Shown in pieces: positions 26,120 through 35,567 of a stretch of 64,000 bases of DNA. The notes under the pieces were generated by a model, which had not been told where the DNA came from, ran no database searches, and saw only the letters and a list, made by a program, of their open reading frames with translations. The translations under genes and the position numbers were made by a program. Numbering within the stretch: the first letter of the stretch is position 1; each line of letters opens with the position of its first letter. Source of the DNA: Clostridiaceae bacterium (GTDB taxonomy: Bacteria > Bacillota > Clostridia > Oscillospirales > Butyricicoccaceae); assembly GCA_018383195.1 (NCBI GenBank), contig JAGZOP010000010.1, forward strand, positions 8,351 to 72,350, in the 5' to 3' direction.

Positions 26120-27646
26120 TTATGCATATCCGGTGAAAAAACCGATGGTCATTGCGACCAGACCAAACCCGAACACTGCCGCGAGCGCTTTCCACTGCGA
26201 ACGCAGCCAATCGCCCCATTCGACGCGTGCAATGCTCAGCACGCCGATCAGGCATCCCGAGGTCGGCATAATCAGGTGCGACAGGCTGCCGCCGAGCTGA
26301 AACGCCAGCACAGCAAGCTGCCGGCTGACGCCAAGGCTGTCTGCCAGCGGCGCCATGATCGGAATGGTCAGCGCAGCCTGACCCACATCGCTTGGCACCA
26401 CGAGGTTGAAGCCATACTGGAACACATAGACCAATCCGGTTGCCAGCACGCCGGGAATTCGGATAAACGCGCGTTCTGCCCAGTGCAGTAGGGTATTGAG
26501 CACCGATGCGCTCGTCGGGCTGATGCCGCCCATCAGCAGCACCATGCCCTGCGCCATGCCCATGACAAGCACCGCACCGATCAAATCTGACGCACCCGAC
26601 TGAAAAGCGCGCGGAATATCACGCAGATGCATGCCGTCCAGATGAAACGCTGCGCCGATGCAGCCGGCTGCAAGCGCCATCACAAAAAACAGGGCGGCAA
26701 TCTCGTACATGGTGTACGACATCGTCAGCATACCCCAAAGCATCCAGCCAAGGGAAAGGAGGACGACCAACGCAACCAAACGGCTGCCGAGCGTAAACGG
26801 CTCTCTCCGGGCACGCAGGCTTTCAAAGCGGCCGCGGCTGAATGCATCCCCCGCATGGGACAGCGAGCGGCGCGGGTCGTCGTGTACCCGAATTGCATAC
26901 CACGCCGTATAAGCTGCGCCGAGCGCAGTCAGAACGACCCACAAAACGATGCGCAGCGCCGCACCCGACAGAACCGGCACGCCTGCAATCGTCTGCGCAC
27001 CGGTCAGTGCACCGGTTGCCATCCAAGAGCACGAAATTCCGACCTGTGTTGCGCCAAATGTGACCAAAACGCCGGTAATCGCGTCAAAATCAAAGGCAAT
27101 CAGCAGGGGAATCACCAAAATGGAAAGCGGAACCGCCATCTCACTGAATCCGAACATGGCGCCGAACAGGGAAAACAGGACAAACAGCGCCGGCGGCAAA
27201 AACGCTGCCGAGCCGCCGAGCCGCTGGACAATGCGCAGAATCACCTGATGCACCACGCCGGTGCGCAGCAGTACGCCAAACGAGCCGCCGATCACCAGCA
27301 GGTATGCTGCCAGACCTGCCACGCCGGCAGCCTGCCTGCCATTGTTCAGACCATCGAACAGGAAGCCTGCCACGCCGTGCTCCCCGCGCTCGGATATTCC
27401 GAAAAAGGGAACCGGATAGACCACCCGTTCATTTTTTTCATCCATCACATAGCGAAATGTCGAGGGGTCTACCACCATTCTGGTTTGCTGCACGCCGTCC
27501 ACAACGTAGGTGATTTCCCGCATTTCAAACCGCCCGAGCGGTACCAAGTGGGTGAGTATCACCGCGCACAGCATCACCGCAAAAATTACAAGAAACGGAT
27601 GCGGAGGCTGAAGATGCTTTTTGGTCTTTTCCGGTTTATCTGCCAT
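26120..27646 (-). CDS. YfcC family carrier protein
   Basis: A 508-residue membrane protein of the YfcC/ArcD-related (C4-dicarboxylate or basic amino acid type) carrier family. Features: N-terminal PPHPFLVIFAVMLCAVILTHLVPLGRF, an outside loop at residues 55-95, the conserved FGFSEMAVPLSILVIPL and FGATQVGISCSWM stretches, and a C-terminal QYGFNLVVPSDVGQAALTIPIMAPLADSLG. It probably exchanges amino acids or peptides, but the substrate cannot be assigned. ATG at 27646 has a GAAGGGGGA site; a GTG at 27667 is less likely. Confidence 0.87.
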   Translation of the reverse strand: MADKPEKTKKHLQPPHPFLVIFAVMLCAVILTHLVPLGRFEMREITYVVDGVQQTRMVVDPSTFRYVMDEKNERVVYPVPFFGISERGEHGVAGFLFDGLNNGRQAAGVAGLAAYLLVIGGSFGVLLRTGVVHQVILRIVQRLGGSAAFLPPALFVLFSLFGAMFGFSEMAVPLSILVIPLLIAFDFDAITGVLVTFGATQVGISCSWMATGALTGAQTIAGVPVLSGAALRIVLWVVLTALGAAYTAWYAIRVHDDPRRSLSHAGDAFSRGRFESLRARREPFTLGSRLVALVVLLSLGWMLWGMLTMSYTMYEIAALFFVMALAAGCIGAAFHLDGMHLRDIPRAFQSGASDLIGAVLVMGMAQGMVLLMGGISPTSASVLNTLLHWAERAFIRIPGVLATGLVYVFQYGFNLVVPSDVGQAALTIPIMAPLADSLGVSRQLAVLAFQLGGSLSHLIMPTSGCLIGVLSIARVEWGDWLRSQWKALAAVFGFGLVAMTIGFFTGYA

Positions 27647-27711
27647 GGAGATTGTCCCCCTTCCCACGCCGGAATTCCCCCATCCGGCGCAACATTTATC
27701 ACAGTATCTTT

Positions 27712-27740
27712 ATTGTATCGGATTTTCTTCTGCGTTTCAA
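27712..27740 (-). promoter_or_regulatory. SigA-type promoter of the YfcC-type gene
   Basis: Read on the minus strand: -35 TTGAAA (27740-27735), 17-base spacer, -10 TACAAT (27717-27712). Confidence 0.65.
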
Positions 27741-27777
27741 CCCGATTGCAGAAAGAAACAGGGGAGTAGGGGACAAA

Positions 27778-27812
27778 AAAGAACCTTTCCTAAAAAACAG
27801 AAAAGGTTCTTT
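27778..27812 (-). terminator. Terminator of the siroheme reductase-like gene
   Basis: Stem AAAGAACCTTT / AAAAGGTTCTTT with a 12-base loop and T-run on the minus strand. Confidence 0.75.
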
Positions 27813-27815
27813 ATA

Positions 27816-28727
27816 TCAGATTTCTTTTGCAAGAATTTCATCCCGACGTGCAAGCAGGTCTCCATGGAGCAGGGCATCCACCACCTTGTCCTCGCCGACG
27901 CGGTCAATCATCGCGGCAAAGCGCTCGCCCTTCTGACCCCAATCGCGGAACAGCAGCATGGCTTTTTCGATCATGTCGAGCGCCTCAGCCTCGGTGTACA
28001 GACCGGGCAGGGGCGTGCCGTGGCGGGTAACGCGTCCCCAACGACCGCCGACATACAGCTTATATGCCACTTCTTCGGCATAAATCGCGTGGAACGGGCA
28101 CTTATCTGCACAGTAGCCGCAGTTGTTGCAAACTGCGGTATCTCGCTGCATTTTGCCGTCCACTACCTTCATACAGCCCATACGGCAGAACTTTTCGCAC
28201 AGCTTGCAGCCGCGGCACAGCTCTTCCTTAAATTTCGGAGGATGCTGACCCACAATGCCGAAATCGTTCAGGTCGGGTTTGATGCAGTTGTTCGGGCAGC
28301 CGCCGACCGCAATCTTGAACTTGTGCGGCAGGCGCACATTGCCCATGCCCTCATAAAAACGCTCGTGCACCTTTTGTCCCAGTGCCTGCGTATCATAAAA
28401 GCCAAAGACGCAGGTGGTGCCCTTGCATGCCGTAACCGGACGCACGCGCGCACCGGTACCGCCGGTGGTCAGTCCCACCGCAGAAAGCTCCCGAACCACA
28501 TCATCGATCTTCTCATACGGAACGCCGGAAAACTCAACGGTCATACGGGTGGTAAACATGCAGGTCCCGCTGCCGTATTGCTCCGCAATCCTGCCGACCG
28601 CCTGAAGCTGCTCCGCAGTCAGGGTTCCGTTCCCAGTAATCACGCGGCAGCTGAAACAGTCGGTATCGCGGTTATGCAGAAATCCCATCAGCTTGACACG
28701 CTGAATATCTGCCTTTGAAAGTGCCAT
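27816..28727 (-). CDS. Siroheme/4Fe-4S nitrite-sulfite reductase-like protein with ferredoxin domain
   Basis: A 303-residue protein with one half-repeat of the nitrite/sulfite reductase family. CKGTTCVFGFYDT (near residue 101) and GGCPNNCIKP (near 143) provide the four cysteines that hold the coupled siroheme and 4Fe-4S centre. An inserted ferredoxin follows: CRGCKLCEKFC (near 170) and CNNCGYCADKCP (near 200). No asrA/asrB, siroheme or nitrate genes are nearby, so the electron donor and the true substrate are unknown. The start ATG has GGAGGAAG. Confidence 0.85.
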   Translation of the reverse strand: MALSKADIQRVKLMGFLHNRDTDCFSCRVITGNGTLTAEQLQAVGRIAEQYGSGTCMFTTRMTVEFSGVPYEKIDDVVRELSAVGLTTGGTGARVRPVTACKGTTCVFGFYDTQALGQKVHERFYEGMGNVRLPHKFKIAVGGCPNNCIKPDLNDFGIVGQHPPKFKEELCRGCKLCEKFCRMGCMKVVDGKMQRDTAVCNNCGYCADKCPFHAIYAEEVAYKLYVGGRWGRVTRHGTPLPGLYTEAEALDMIEKAMLLFRDWGQKGERFAAMIDRVGEDKVVDALLHGDLLARRDEILAKEI

Positions 28728-28928
28728 TCAAGCTTCCTCCATTCTTCAATGTGCTCCAATTATAACAGGATTCATGATGGAACGCAATCCTGTAGAATCT
28801 TCCTGAATTCATCACTTTTCCATAGGATTTCAAACCTAATTTCCGGTTTATAGGGTACGAGCACGTATCTGCCGCCACCGTCGTTCCACATTTTTGATAT
28901 TTGTGCAAAAAAATCTTCCAAATTATTT

Positions 28929-29789
28929 TTATGCCGTCTGCGCGGGGGCGAGCAGGGTATCGGCGTCCGAGCCGCCTGCAATCTGGATGAGCGAAATTTC
29001 CTGTCCGTCCTCCATCCACGGCACACTCTCCAAATTCCAGAGATATGCCTGCATTTCGGTGTCCTTGGGGAGAAACAGTTCAACGTACCCGCCCTGCGTA
29101 AAATACGCATCAAGCTCCGGACTGTCTTCGCCGCCGCTCATCTCCTGCGGCTCAAAGCAAATCATATACCAGTCGTACTGCTCCGCCGGATACTGATCGG
29201 GGTAGGGGAAGTCCTCCTCCTCGGGATAGTACTGATACCAATACATCCCCCGCTCGGAATACCCATCCTCTGTGGTGACCTCATACCGCGGCACACCATA
29301 TTCCTCTGCCTGTTCCTGTCCCAGCGTCAGCTGAAACGGTTCGGCAGCGCCGAGCCAGACGCCGGCGGCAGGGCAATCATCGTACATCGGCTCCGGCGAA
29401 TCCGGGAGCGGCTCGTTCCACTCGTCCGCGCCCCAATCGGAAACCGTATCCTCAACCTTCCAAATCACTTCTTCGGCAATCTCAAACAGAAGCCCGAACA
29501 GCATCGGCAGGAAATTGACCAAAATGATCACCAGAAGGATGATTTTCACCGATCCCCACTTTTTCTTCGGCTTATACGGTTTCCCGTTTAATGCGGTCGG
29601 ATGCGCTTCTTCGTCCGTTTTCCGGCGCTGACGCTTTTTCCGTTTCTCCGGTTCCTCGAGCTGTACCAAACTGCCGGCAGCCTTTGCAAGCCGGGATGCA
29701 TCCATTCCAAATGCAGGCCGGCGCGCCCCGCACATTGGGCACTCTTTTTCACTGTCATCGTAGTGAACACCGCACTGCGGACATTTCAT
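28929..29789 (-). CDS. Zinc-ribbon membrane protein, unknown
   Basis: A 286-residue protein. An N-terminal zinc ribbon (CPQCGVHYDDSEKECPMCG) is followed by a Lys/Arg-rich linker, one membrane helix (IILLVIILVNFLPMLFGLLF, near residue 85) and a long acidic, Tyr- and Pro-rich outer domain ending in AQTA. The layout, cytoplasmic zinc ribbon plus one helix plus outer domain, is common in Clostridia proteins of unknown function. The ATG has an AGAAGGGGGG site. Confidence 0.75.
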   Translation of the reverse strand: MKCPQCGVHYDDSEKECPMCGARRPAFGMDASRLAKAAGSLVQLEEPEKRKKRQRRKTDEEAHPTALNGKPYKPKKKWGSVKIILLVIILVNFLPMLFGLLFEIAEEVIWKVEDTVSDWGADEWNEPLPDSPEPMYDDCPAAGVWLGAAEPFQLTLGQEQAEEYGVPRYEVTTEDGYSERGMYWYQYYPEEEDFPYPDQYPAEQYDWYMICFEPQEMSGGEDSPELDAYFTQGGYVELFLPKDTEMQAYLWNLESVPWMEDGQEISLIQIAGGSDADTLLAPAQTA

Positions 29790-29879
29790 AAAAAATCCCC
29801 CCTTCTCGTTTCTTTCATCATAACAGAGAAGGGGGGTGGACGCAAGTTTTCATTTCCGCGTCAAATGCATATTTTTCGG

Positions 29880-30716
29880 TTATCCCGCAATCAGCGTATA
29901 ACCCCAGTAGCCGAGCACAAGCGCACCGAGCACGATGCGGTACCAGCCGAACACCTTGAAGTCATGCCGCTTGACATAGCCCATCAGGAAGCGGATGCAC
30001 AGCAGCGACACAAAATACGCCACCACCGAACCGACAATCAGCAGCATCCATTCAAACCCGGTGTAGCTCCATCCGAGTTTCACAAACTTGAGCAGGGAAG
30101 CACCGAACATGACCGGTACGGCAAGGAAAAACGTAAATTCGGCGGCAGCGGCGCGCCCTACGCCGATGGCAATGCTGCCGAGAATGGTCGCGCCCGAGCG
30201 CGAAGTTCCCGGGAAAATTGCGGCGATCAGCTGGAACATGCCGATAATGAACGCATCTTTGTACGTAATGTCATGCACGCGCATGACGCGCGCCTGCTGT
30301 CCGGCATTGCGGTTTTCCACGCCGATAAACGCAATGCCGAATACGATCAGCGCGATGCCAACCGTCTGGAAGTTATAAAACAGTGCGTTCAGCTGGTCAT
30401 CGAACAGGATGCCTACGACTGCCGCCGGAACGCAGGCAATGATGATTTTGAGCCACAGGCGGAATACCTGCGGGTCGCCCACCAGATGCCCATGGCGGCT
30501 GCGCTTGAGCGGGACAAACCGTTTCCAGTACACGGTCAGCACCGCGAGGATTGCACCGAACTGAATGACGACAAAGAACAGCTCCTTAAACGCTTCGGAC
30601 GCATTGAGCTGCAAAAACTCATCGACGAGAATCATGTGACCGGTGCTCGACACCGGAAGCCATTCGGTGATGCCCTCTACAATGCCCAAAAATATGGCTT
30701 TGAGGATCTCCAACAT
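29880..30716 (-). CDS. uppP: Undecaprenyl-diphosphatase
   Basis: A 278-residue polytopic enzyme (BacA/UppP) that dephosphorylates undecaprenyl pyrophosphate and so recycles the lipid carrier for cell-wall synthesis; it also confers low-level bacitracin tolerance. The two active-site regions are present: EGITEWLPVSSTGH near residue 14 and PGTSRSGAT near residue 170. I start at ATG 30716 behind AAGGAG; a TTG two codons earlier is possible. It follows no obvious operon partner. Confidence 0.93.
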   Translation of the reverse strand: MLEILKAIFLGIVEGITEWLPVSSTGHMILVDEFLQLNASEAFKELFFVVIQFGAILAVLTVYWKRFVPLKRSRHGHLVGDPQVFRLWLKIIIACVPAAVVGILFDDQLNALFYNFQTVGIALIVFGIAFIGVENRNAGQQARVMRVHDITYKDAFIIGMFQLIAAIFPGTSRSGATILGSIAIGVGRAAAAEFTFFLAVPVMFGASLLKFVKLGWSYTGFEWMLLIVGSVVAYFVSLLCIRFLMGYVKRHDFKVFGWYRIVLGALVLGYWGYTLIAG

Positions 30717-30779
30717 AGTCAATATCTCCTTGCTGCCGGAACGCTCCGGCTCTGTCTATCTTATGCCGTGCGCGGCAAA

Positions 30780-31424
30780 TCATTCCGCCGGGGCAAAGGT
30801 CCCCACGACCGCGCCGACAAGCACGAGGTTTCCACCCTCATCCCACGAAAACGTAATGCCGTTTTCCGCGTCCTCTGCCTTTGCGACATTGATCTTTGCC
30901 ACACCGGTCACATCCCCGAGCATGTACTCAAACGAGTTGTCATCCATCGGAAGCAGCTCGACCGTGCGCTCGCCGTCGGTATAGACGCCTTCCCAGTCAA
31001 ATTCGGCATTGACCTCAGGGTCATAGAGAGAAAACTCGGAGTATGCTCCCAGCTTGCCCTCGCCCTCATAGTTAAACTTTTCACCGGTTTCCTGATCGAC
31101 CGCAAGCTGACCGACCACCTTGTTGTCCGCACGGTCTGCCACGATAAAGACATAGTAATCCCGGTCATTCACCTTTGCCTTGGTGCCACCGTCGAGAATC
31201 ATGTAATCTTCGGTGTCAATATCCTCACCGAGCAGGCGGCGCGCATCCGACATGGAAAGCGCCGCGCTTTCCGGCGGTTCTTCGCTGGTATCCGGCTGCT
31301 GCACCGGCACCGAAACAGAGTCTTCCCCGGAAGAAACCGGCGCCTTGGGTTTCTTTTCCCCGCATGCCGTGAAAAGGAACAGGCATGCTGTCAGCAACGC
31401 CATCATCGGGATATATTTTCTCAT
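30780..31424 (-). CDS. Predicted lipoprotein, unknown
   Basis: A 214-residue protein with a type II signal peptide (MALLTACLFLFTAC, Cys21 of the lipobox), a Pro/Ser-rich spacer and a mixed beta-rich domain (RRLLGEDIDTEDYMILDGGTKAKV, VADRADNKVVGQLAVDQETGEKF). No recognised family. ATG at 31424 follows GAGGGAGG; a longer frame to 31460 would remove the signal peptide from its N-terminal place. It lies 63 bases upstream of uppP on the same strand and may be co-transcribed. Confidence 0.72.
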   Translation of the reverse strand: MRKYIPMMALLTACLFLFTACGEKKPKAPVSSGEDSVSVPVQQPDTSEEPPESAALSMSDARRLLGEDIDTEDYMILDGGTKAKVNDRDYYVFIVADRADNKVVGQLAVDQETGEKFNYEGEGKLGAYSEFSLYDPEVNAEFDWEGVYTDGERTVELLPMDDNSFEYMLGDVTGVAKINVAKAEDAENGITFSWDEGGNLVLVGAVVGTFAPAE

Positions 31425-31529
31425 AAAATTGCCTCCCTCATCCAAAAACTTGCCTCGCAAAGTAAAAAGTTTCTCTGCTTATCATACCGAAATTTTCAGC
31501 AAAAGGCAACTACAATTTCCTTACAGTTC

Positions 31530-33044
31530 TCACTGCAGCAAGTTTTTCTCTAAGTCCTCCGGTTCTTTTTCCCGCACCAAAAACCAGAATTCCATACCGC
31601 CCGGCACATTGCATGCGCCGCAGGCACCCCCGAGCAGCTCGGCGGTTGCCTTCACAATGCTCAGCCCCACGCCGGTGCCGCCCGATTCGCGCGAACGCGC
31701 CTTATCGGTGCGGTAAAACTTTTCCCAAATCAGGGGCAGTTCGGCTTCGGACACCCCCTCGCCTTCGTTCATCACCCGAATGGTGACGCCGTTCGCGCCG
31801 CGTTCTGCCGACAGGCGGATCTGTCCCCCCGCAGGTGTATAGCGGATGGCATTGGTCAGATAATTGCCGACAACCTGTTCGAGCAAGCCGAAATCGCTGC
31901 GAATTGTCAGCCCGCTCGGCATTCTTTGTACGGTCAATTCCTTTGCGTTTGCGAGCAGCGCCGTCTTGGAAACCGCGTCTGCGAGCAATTCATCCAGCTC
32001 CAAATCGGTGAGCGTCGGCTGCTCACGCCCCAATTCGAGCTTGGAGAGGCTGAGCAGCTGCATGACCATTTTATTCATGCGCGCCGCTTCGTCGGTGATG
32101 GTCGTGCAATAATACTCCCGATCCTCCGGGGTTTCCGCAATGCCCTCGCGCAGCCCCTCAGCATATCCCTGAATGAGCGCAATCGGCGTCTTCAGTTCGT
32201 GCGACACATTGATGATAAACTCTCGGCGCATTTCGTCAATTTTTTCTTTTTCCCGAATTTCGCACTCCAGTTGGTCGTTGGACTGCCGCAGGTCATCAAT
32301 CGCCTGTTCCAGATGCTCAGACAGGCGGTTGATGGATTGACCGAGCTGCCCGATTTCATCCTTTGCCGTGCCCTCATACTTCTTGGAAAAATCCAGCTCT
32401 GCCATAGCGTTCGCCATCCCGCCCATGGCAATCAGGGGACGGGTAAAGTGGCGCGAAATCAAAAAAGCAAGAATCGTACAGAAAACCAGCGTAATTCCCC
32501 CTGAAATCAGCAGAAATACCATGTTAAAGTTGGTATTCTGCTCCAAATAGGTGAAGGGAATCCGTGCGACCATATAATCCCCATCTTTTTCGAGCCTGCC
32601 GACCAGACACAGGAACTCTTCGCCCCGCTGCTTCGAGGATACGTTGACAAACGCCGAACCCTGCTTTTCCACCCGTTCCATATCTGCATTGCGCAGCGCC
32701 GCCTCCGCGATGGAAAGCCCGTAAAACAGGCTTTCCGATGTGCCGTCCGCTCCCATAAACTGCTCCCGCACCACCGAATCATAGGTGACCGTGCCGTCCT
32801 GCGCAACAATGGACAGCCGCACGCCCTCGGTATCTTCGGCGCGTGCGATGGCATCTGCAAACGCGGCGCCCCCGTCCTGATATGCATCGCATACGGTATC
32901 ATAAATGCGGTCGAGCGATTTTTCGCGCTGCCAAAGGTAATAATTGTCGTACAGCGTCAGGTTGAGCGCGGAAAAAATGCCGATAAATGCAACCGCAATC
33001 GCACAGCTCGCCGCGAAAAATTTAAATTTAATCGAATGGCGCAC
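31530..33044 (-). CDS. Sensor histidine kinase
   Basis: A 504-residue membrane kinase. Helix 1 (residues 8-30), an outer sensor domain (about 35-175), helix 2 (about 178-200), HAMP (200-255), a coiled coil, then the H-box VSHELKTP with the phospho-accepting His near residue 287, N-box NYLTNAIRYTP and G-boxes GGTGVGLSIVK. Start codon is GTG behind TTGGAGGGA. It is the third gene of a unit with the OmpR-type regulator and a YbjN-like protein, although a hairpin terminator lies just ahead of it and may reduce its expression. Confidence 0.93.
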   Translation of the reverse strand: MRHSIKFKFFAASCAIAVAFIGIFSALNLTLYDNYYLWQREKSLDRIYDTVCDAYQDGGAAFADAIARAEDTEGVRLSIVAQDGTVTYDSVVREQFMGADGTSESLFYGLSIAEAALRNADMERVEKQGSAFVNVSSKQRGEEFLCLVGRLEKDGDYMVARIPFTYLEQNTNFNMVFLLISGGITLVFCTILAFLISRHFTRPLIAMGGMANAMAELDFSKKYEGTAKDEIGQLGQSINRLSEHLEQAIDDLRQSNDQLECEIREKEKIDEMRREFIINVSHELKTPIALIQGYAEGLREGIAETPEDREYYCTTITDEAARMNKMVMQLLSLSKLELGREQPTLTDLELDELLADAVSKTALLANAKELTVQRMPSGLTIRSDFGLLEQVVGNYLTNAIRYTPAGGQIRLSAERGANGVTIRVMNEGEGVSEAELPLIWEKFYRTDKARSRESGGTGVGLSIVKATAELLGGACGACNVPGGMEFWFLVREKEPEDLEKNLLQ

Positions 33045-33064
33045 AGCGTTCCCTCCAAAAAACA

Positions 33065-33084
33065 GGGGACGGCATGCCGTCCCC
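33065..33084 (-). terminator. Hairpin terminator within the two-component unit
   Basis: Perfect palindrome GGGGACGGCATGCCGTCCCC followed on the minus strand by TGTTTTTT. It lies between the YbjN-like and kinase genes and probably attenuates rather than fully stops transcription. Confidence 0.7.
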
Positions 33085-33105
33085 GTTCTATTTTTCTACA
33101 ATGGT

Positions 33106-33570
33106 TTAATCGTCTTTGCTGTCTACCTCTTTGAATGCTTCCTCAGCCGTTCTTCCGCCGTAAATAATCGAAAATACACCCGGAATATACTTATCGAACA
33201 TATTGAAGCCCACATAGGTCAGGCGGGTGACCACCGAATCGAGCAGACCGGTTTCCTCTTCAAATACGCCGACTGACTTATAGCTCAGCTCACCATCCGA
33301 CAAATCCATCTGGAAATTGCCGAGCAGCAGCGTATAGTTGACCCGGGTCAGATATTCACTGACCGCAGCGCGGTTCTTCTCCGGAATATTCATGGGCAGG
33401 ATGGTGGTAAACAGCGCGGTGCGCGGGTTGACCACACGCGCGGTAAAACGCACATCGGGCGATGCCTCGGTGTTCATCGAAAACCGAATCAGTCCGCGCT
33501 CCTCATCGGTGGAAAAATTGAGGTTTTCCGCCTTGTAAACCTCCGCAATGGATAAAATATCAAATGCCAT
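33106..33570 (-). CDS. YbjN-domain protein between regulator and kinase
   Basis: A 154-residue soluble protein that resembles the YbjN fold (a type III secretion chaperone-like alpha/beta fold): FSMNTEASPDVRFTARVVNPRTALFTTILPMNIPEKNRAAVSEYLTRVNYTL. ATG at 33570 has a GAGGAGGG site. It sits between the response regulator and its kinase, so a role in tuning that two-component system is plausible but unproven. Confidence 0.65.
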   Translation of the reverse strand: MAFDILSIAEVYKAENLNFSTDEERGLIRFSMNTEASPDVRFTARVVNPRTALFTTILPMNIPEKNRAAVSEYLTRVNYTLLLGNFQMDLSDGELSYKSVGVFEEETGLLDSVVTRLTYVGFNMFDKYIPGVFSIIYGGRTAEEAFKEVDSKDD

Positions 33571-33650
33571 AATTTTGCCCTCCTCATCTTTTTCTCGCAG
33601 CATCTCTATGCTGTATTCAGCATATCACATTGAAAAGCCGCGCACAAGCC

Positions 33651-34328
33651 TTATACTTCAAACCGATAGCCATATCCGCGGACGGTTTCAATCTTGGACC
33701 CGTACTCTCCAAGTTTGGCGCGCAGCTTCTTGATGTGAGTATCCACTGTGCGCAGGTCTCCAAAGTAATCATATCCCCACACAGCGTTGAGAATCTTTTC
33801 CCGGGAAAGCGCAATGCTGCGGTTGTTCTTAAAATACACCATGAGTTCATATTCCTTGGGGGTCAAACCAATATCTACGCCGGAAACCCGAACTTCATGC
33901 CGGATTTCGTCGATATCCAGTTCCCCGAATACCGAATCCTCGCTTTCCTGCGGGGCGCCGCTGCGCAGCAGCAGATTTTTCACCCGTGCACACAGCACAA
34001 GCGGGGAGAACGGCTTGGTCACATAATCGTCCGCGCCGCCCTGCAATCCGTGCAGTTGGTCGAATTCCTCGGCGCGCGCCGTCAGCATCATAACCGGCAG
34101 ACGGCGGGTACGCTCGCCCACACGGATGCTTTGCAGCACCGAAAAACCGTCCGCTCCCGGCATCATGACATCAAGAATTGCCAGTTCAATCTCCGGATGC
34201 GTGCGGAGCAGGGTCAGCGCTTCATTGCCGTCTGCTGCCTCTAAAATCGTATGACCGTCTCTCTTTAGAAAATCGATGACCAGACGCCGGATGCGCGCCT
34301 CATCATCTGCCAGTAAAATCGTTGCCAT
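33651..34328 (-). CDS. OmpR-family response regulator
   Basis: A 225-residue DNA-binding regulator. The receiver domain has the acidic pocket DDE (residues 8-10), the phosphorylated Asp in LAILDVMMPGADGF (near 54) and Lys in YVTKPFSP (near 104). The C-terminal winged helix (GLTPKEYELMVYFKNN, RTVDTHIKKLRAKLG) is of PhoB type. It is the first gene of the unit with the YbjN-like protein and the kinase. Stimulus unknown. Confidence 0.94.
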   Translation of the reverse strand: MATILLADDEARIRRLVIDFLKRDGHTILEAADGNEALTLLRTHPEIELAILDVMMPGADGFSVLQSIRVGERTRRLPVMMLTARAEEFDQLHGLQGGADDYVTKPFSPLVLCARVKNLLLRSGAPQESEDSVFGELDIDEIRHEVRVSGVDIGLTPKEYELMVYFKNNRSIALSREKILNAVWGYDYFGDLRTVDTHIKKLRAKLGEYGSKIETVRGYGYRFEV

Positions 34329-34408
34329 GGGGTATCTCTCCCTTCCTTGTTACCGTTAGTATACCGCGGGATTTTGAAAATTCGGTGAACAATTCTCTGA
34401 AATTTCAA

Positions 34409-34452
34409 AAAAACCAGGGCAGCGCCGGTGATGACCGGCGCTGCTCTGGTTA
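34409..34452 (-). terminator. Terminator of the isomerase gene
   Basis: Long stem CCAGGGCAGCGCCGGT / ACCGGCGCTGCTCTGG with loop GATG and a T-run on the minus strand. Confidence 0.85.
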
Positions 34453-34467
34453 TGGAAGAGAGGTAGT

Positions 34468-35400
34468 TTAATGATTGAGTACCATTGCGCGCTTGAGCAC
34501 ATCGAGGGAATAGAGATGACCGTCTATCATGGACATGGTCAGGTCCTCCATTTCGAGTGAAACCACATCGTCGTAACCCGCCATGCGGACAACCGACAGG
34601 AACTCGCTCCACCACTGCTCGCTGTGCCCCGAACCAACAGCAACAAAATTCCACGAACGACGCGCAAAATCGTCAATGGTCTTGGTATCGAGTACGCCGT
34701 TCGGCTCCACCATATAGCGCTCCAAACGGGAATCCTTGCCATGTACATGATACAGCGCACCGGCAGCACCCAATACGCGCGCCGCTGCCATCGGGTCACC
34801 CGACTGCCAGAACATGTGCGACGGGTCGAGGTTCATGCCGATCATCGGACCGACTGCCTCGCGCAGCTTGAGGCAGGTTTCTACATTGTAAACCAGCTGG
34901 CTCGGATGGTTTTCCAGTGCGATTTTTTCAATACCGCACTCCTTTGCCAGCGCAACCAGACGGGTCCACTCCGGGATAGCAACCTCTTCCCACTGGTATT
35001 TGAGCACGTCCTGCGTCTCGGGCGGCCACGAGGTTGTAATCCAGACCGGCGTTTTGTCGCCCTTGCAGCCTGCGGGCAGACCGCTCATCATGACAATCTT
35101 CTTGACGCCCAGTTCACCCGCCAGACGGAAGGTCTTTTCGGTCACGTCCATATCGTGCGCATAGGCGAGCGGGTTGCCCGCGCAGTTGAGGGAATCGAGG
35201 GTCAGGCCGCGCGCCGTAATCTCGTGATACCACTTGTCTCGCGCACCCTTATCTGACACCACAGTGTCAAGGTCGATATGCGGGGCAGCCGACCAGTTGC
35301 CGGTCGCAATTTCGAGGAGGGGGATTTCCTGCTGCACACAGAAATCCAGCGCTTCTTCATAGGGAAGGGTCAGCGTACAGGTCTTAATGCCAAGCTTCAT
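34468..35400 (-). CDS. Sugar phosphate isomerase/epimerase (xylose isomerase-like TIM barrel)
   Basis: A 310-residue AP endonuclease-2-type TIM barrel: IALENHPSQ (metal-binding Glu), MNLDPSHMFWQ (Asp, His), YHVHGKDSR (His) and SLEMED (Glu) supply the divalent metal site. Such enzymes isomerise or epimerise keto-sugars in inositol, ketose and sugar-acid breakdown. It is divergent from a Gfo/Idh/MocA dehydrogenase, a usual partner, which supports a shared catabolic pathway. The ATG is at 35400; the site ahead (GAGGAA) fits. Confidence 0.85.
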   Translation of the reverse strand: MKLGIKTCTLTLPYEEALDFCVQQEIPLLEIATGNWSAAPHIDLDTVVSDKGARDKWYHEITARGLTLDSLNCAGNPLAYAHDMDVTEKTFRLAGELGVKKIVMMSGLPAGCKGDKTPVWITTSWPPETQDVLKYQWEEVAIPEWTRLVALAKECGIEKIALENHPSQLVYNVETCLKLREAVGPMIGMNLDPSHMFWQSGDPMAAARVLGAAGALYHVHGKDSRLERYMVEPNGVLDTKTIDDFARRSWNFVAVGSGHSEQWWSEFLSVVRMAGYDDVVSLEMEDLTMSMIDGHLYSLDVLKRAMVLNH

Positions 35401-35567
35401 AATTCGTTCCTCATTTCTCCTGATATTTTGATGAACTTTCTACAAATGGCGCAGCACGGCAGAGGTCTGCGCCGCCCTCTTGCTTCTTGCCCATATTGTA
35501 ACATAGCGACACGTGCTCGTTCAAGTATTTCACGAAAATTTCTCGATAAAAATTCAGTAAAAAGGTA

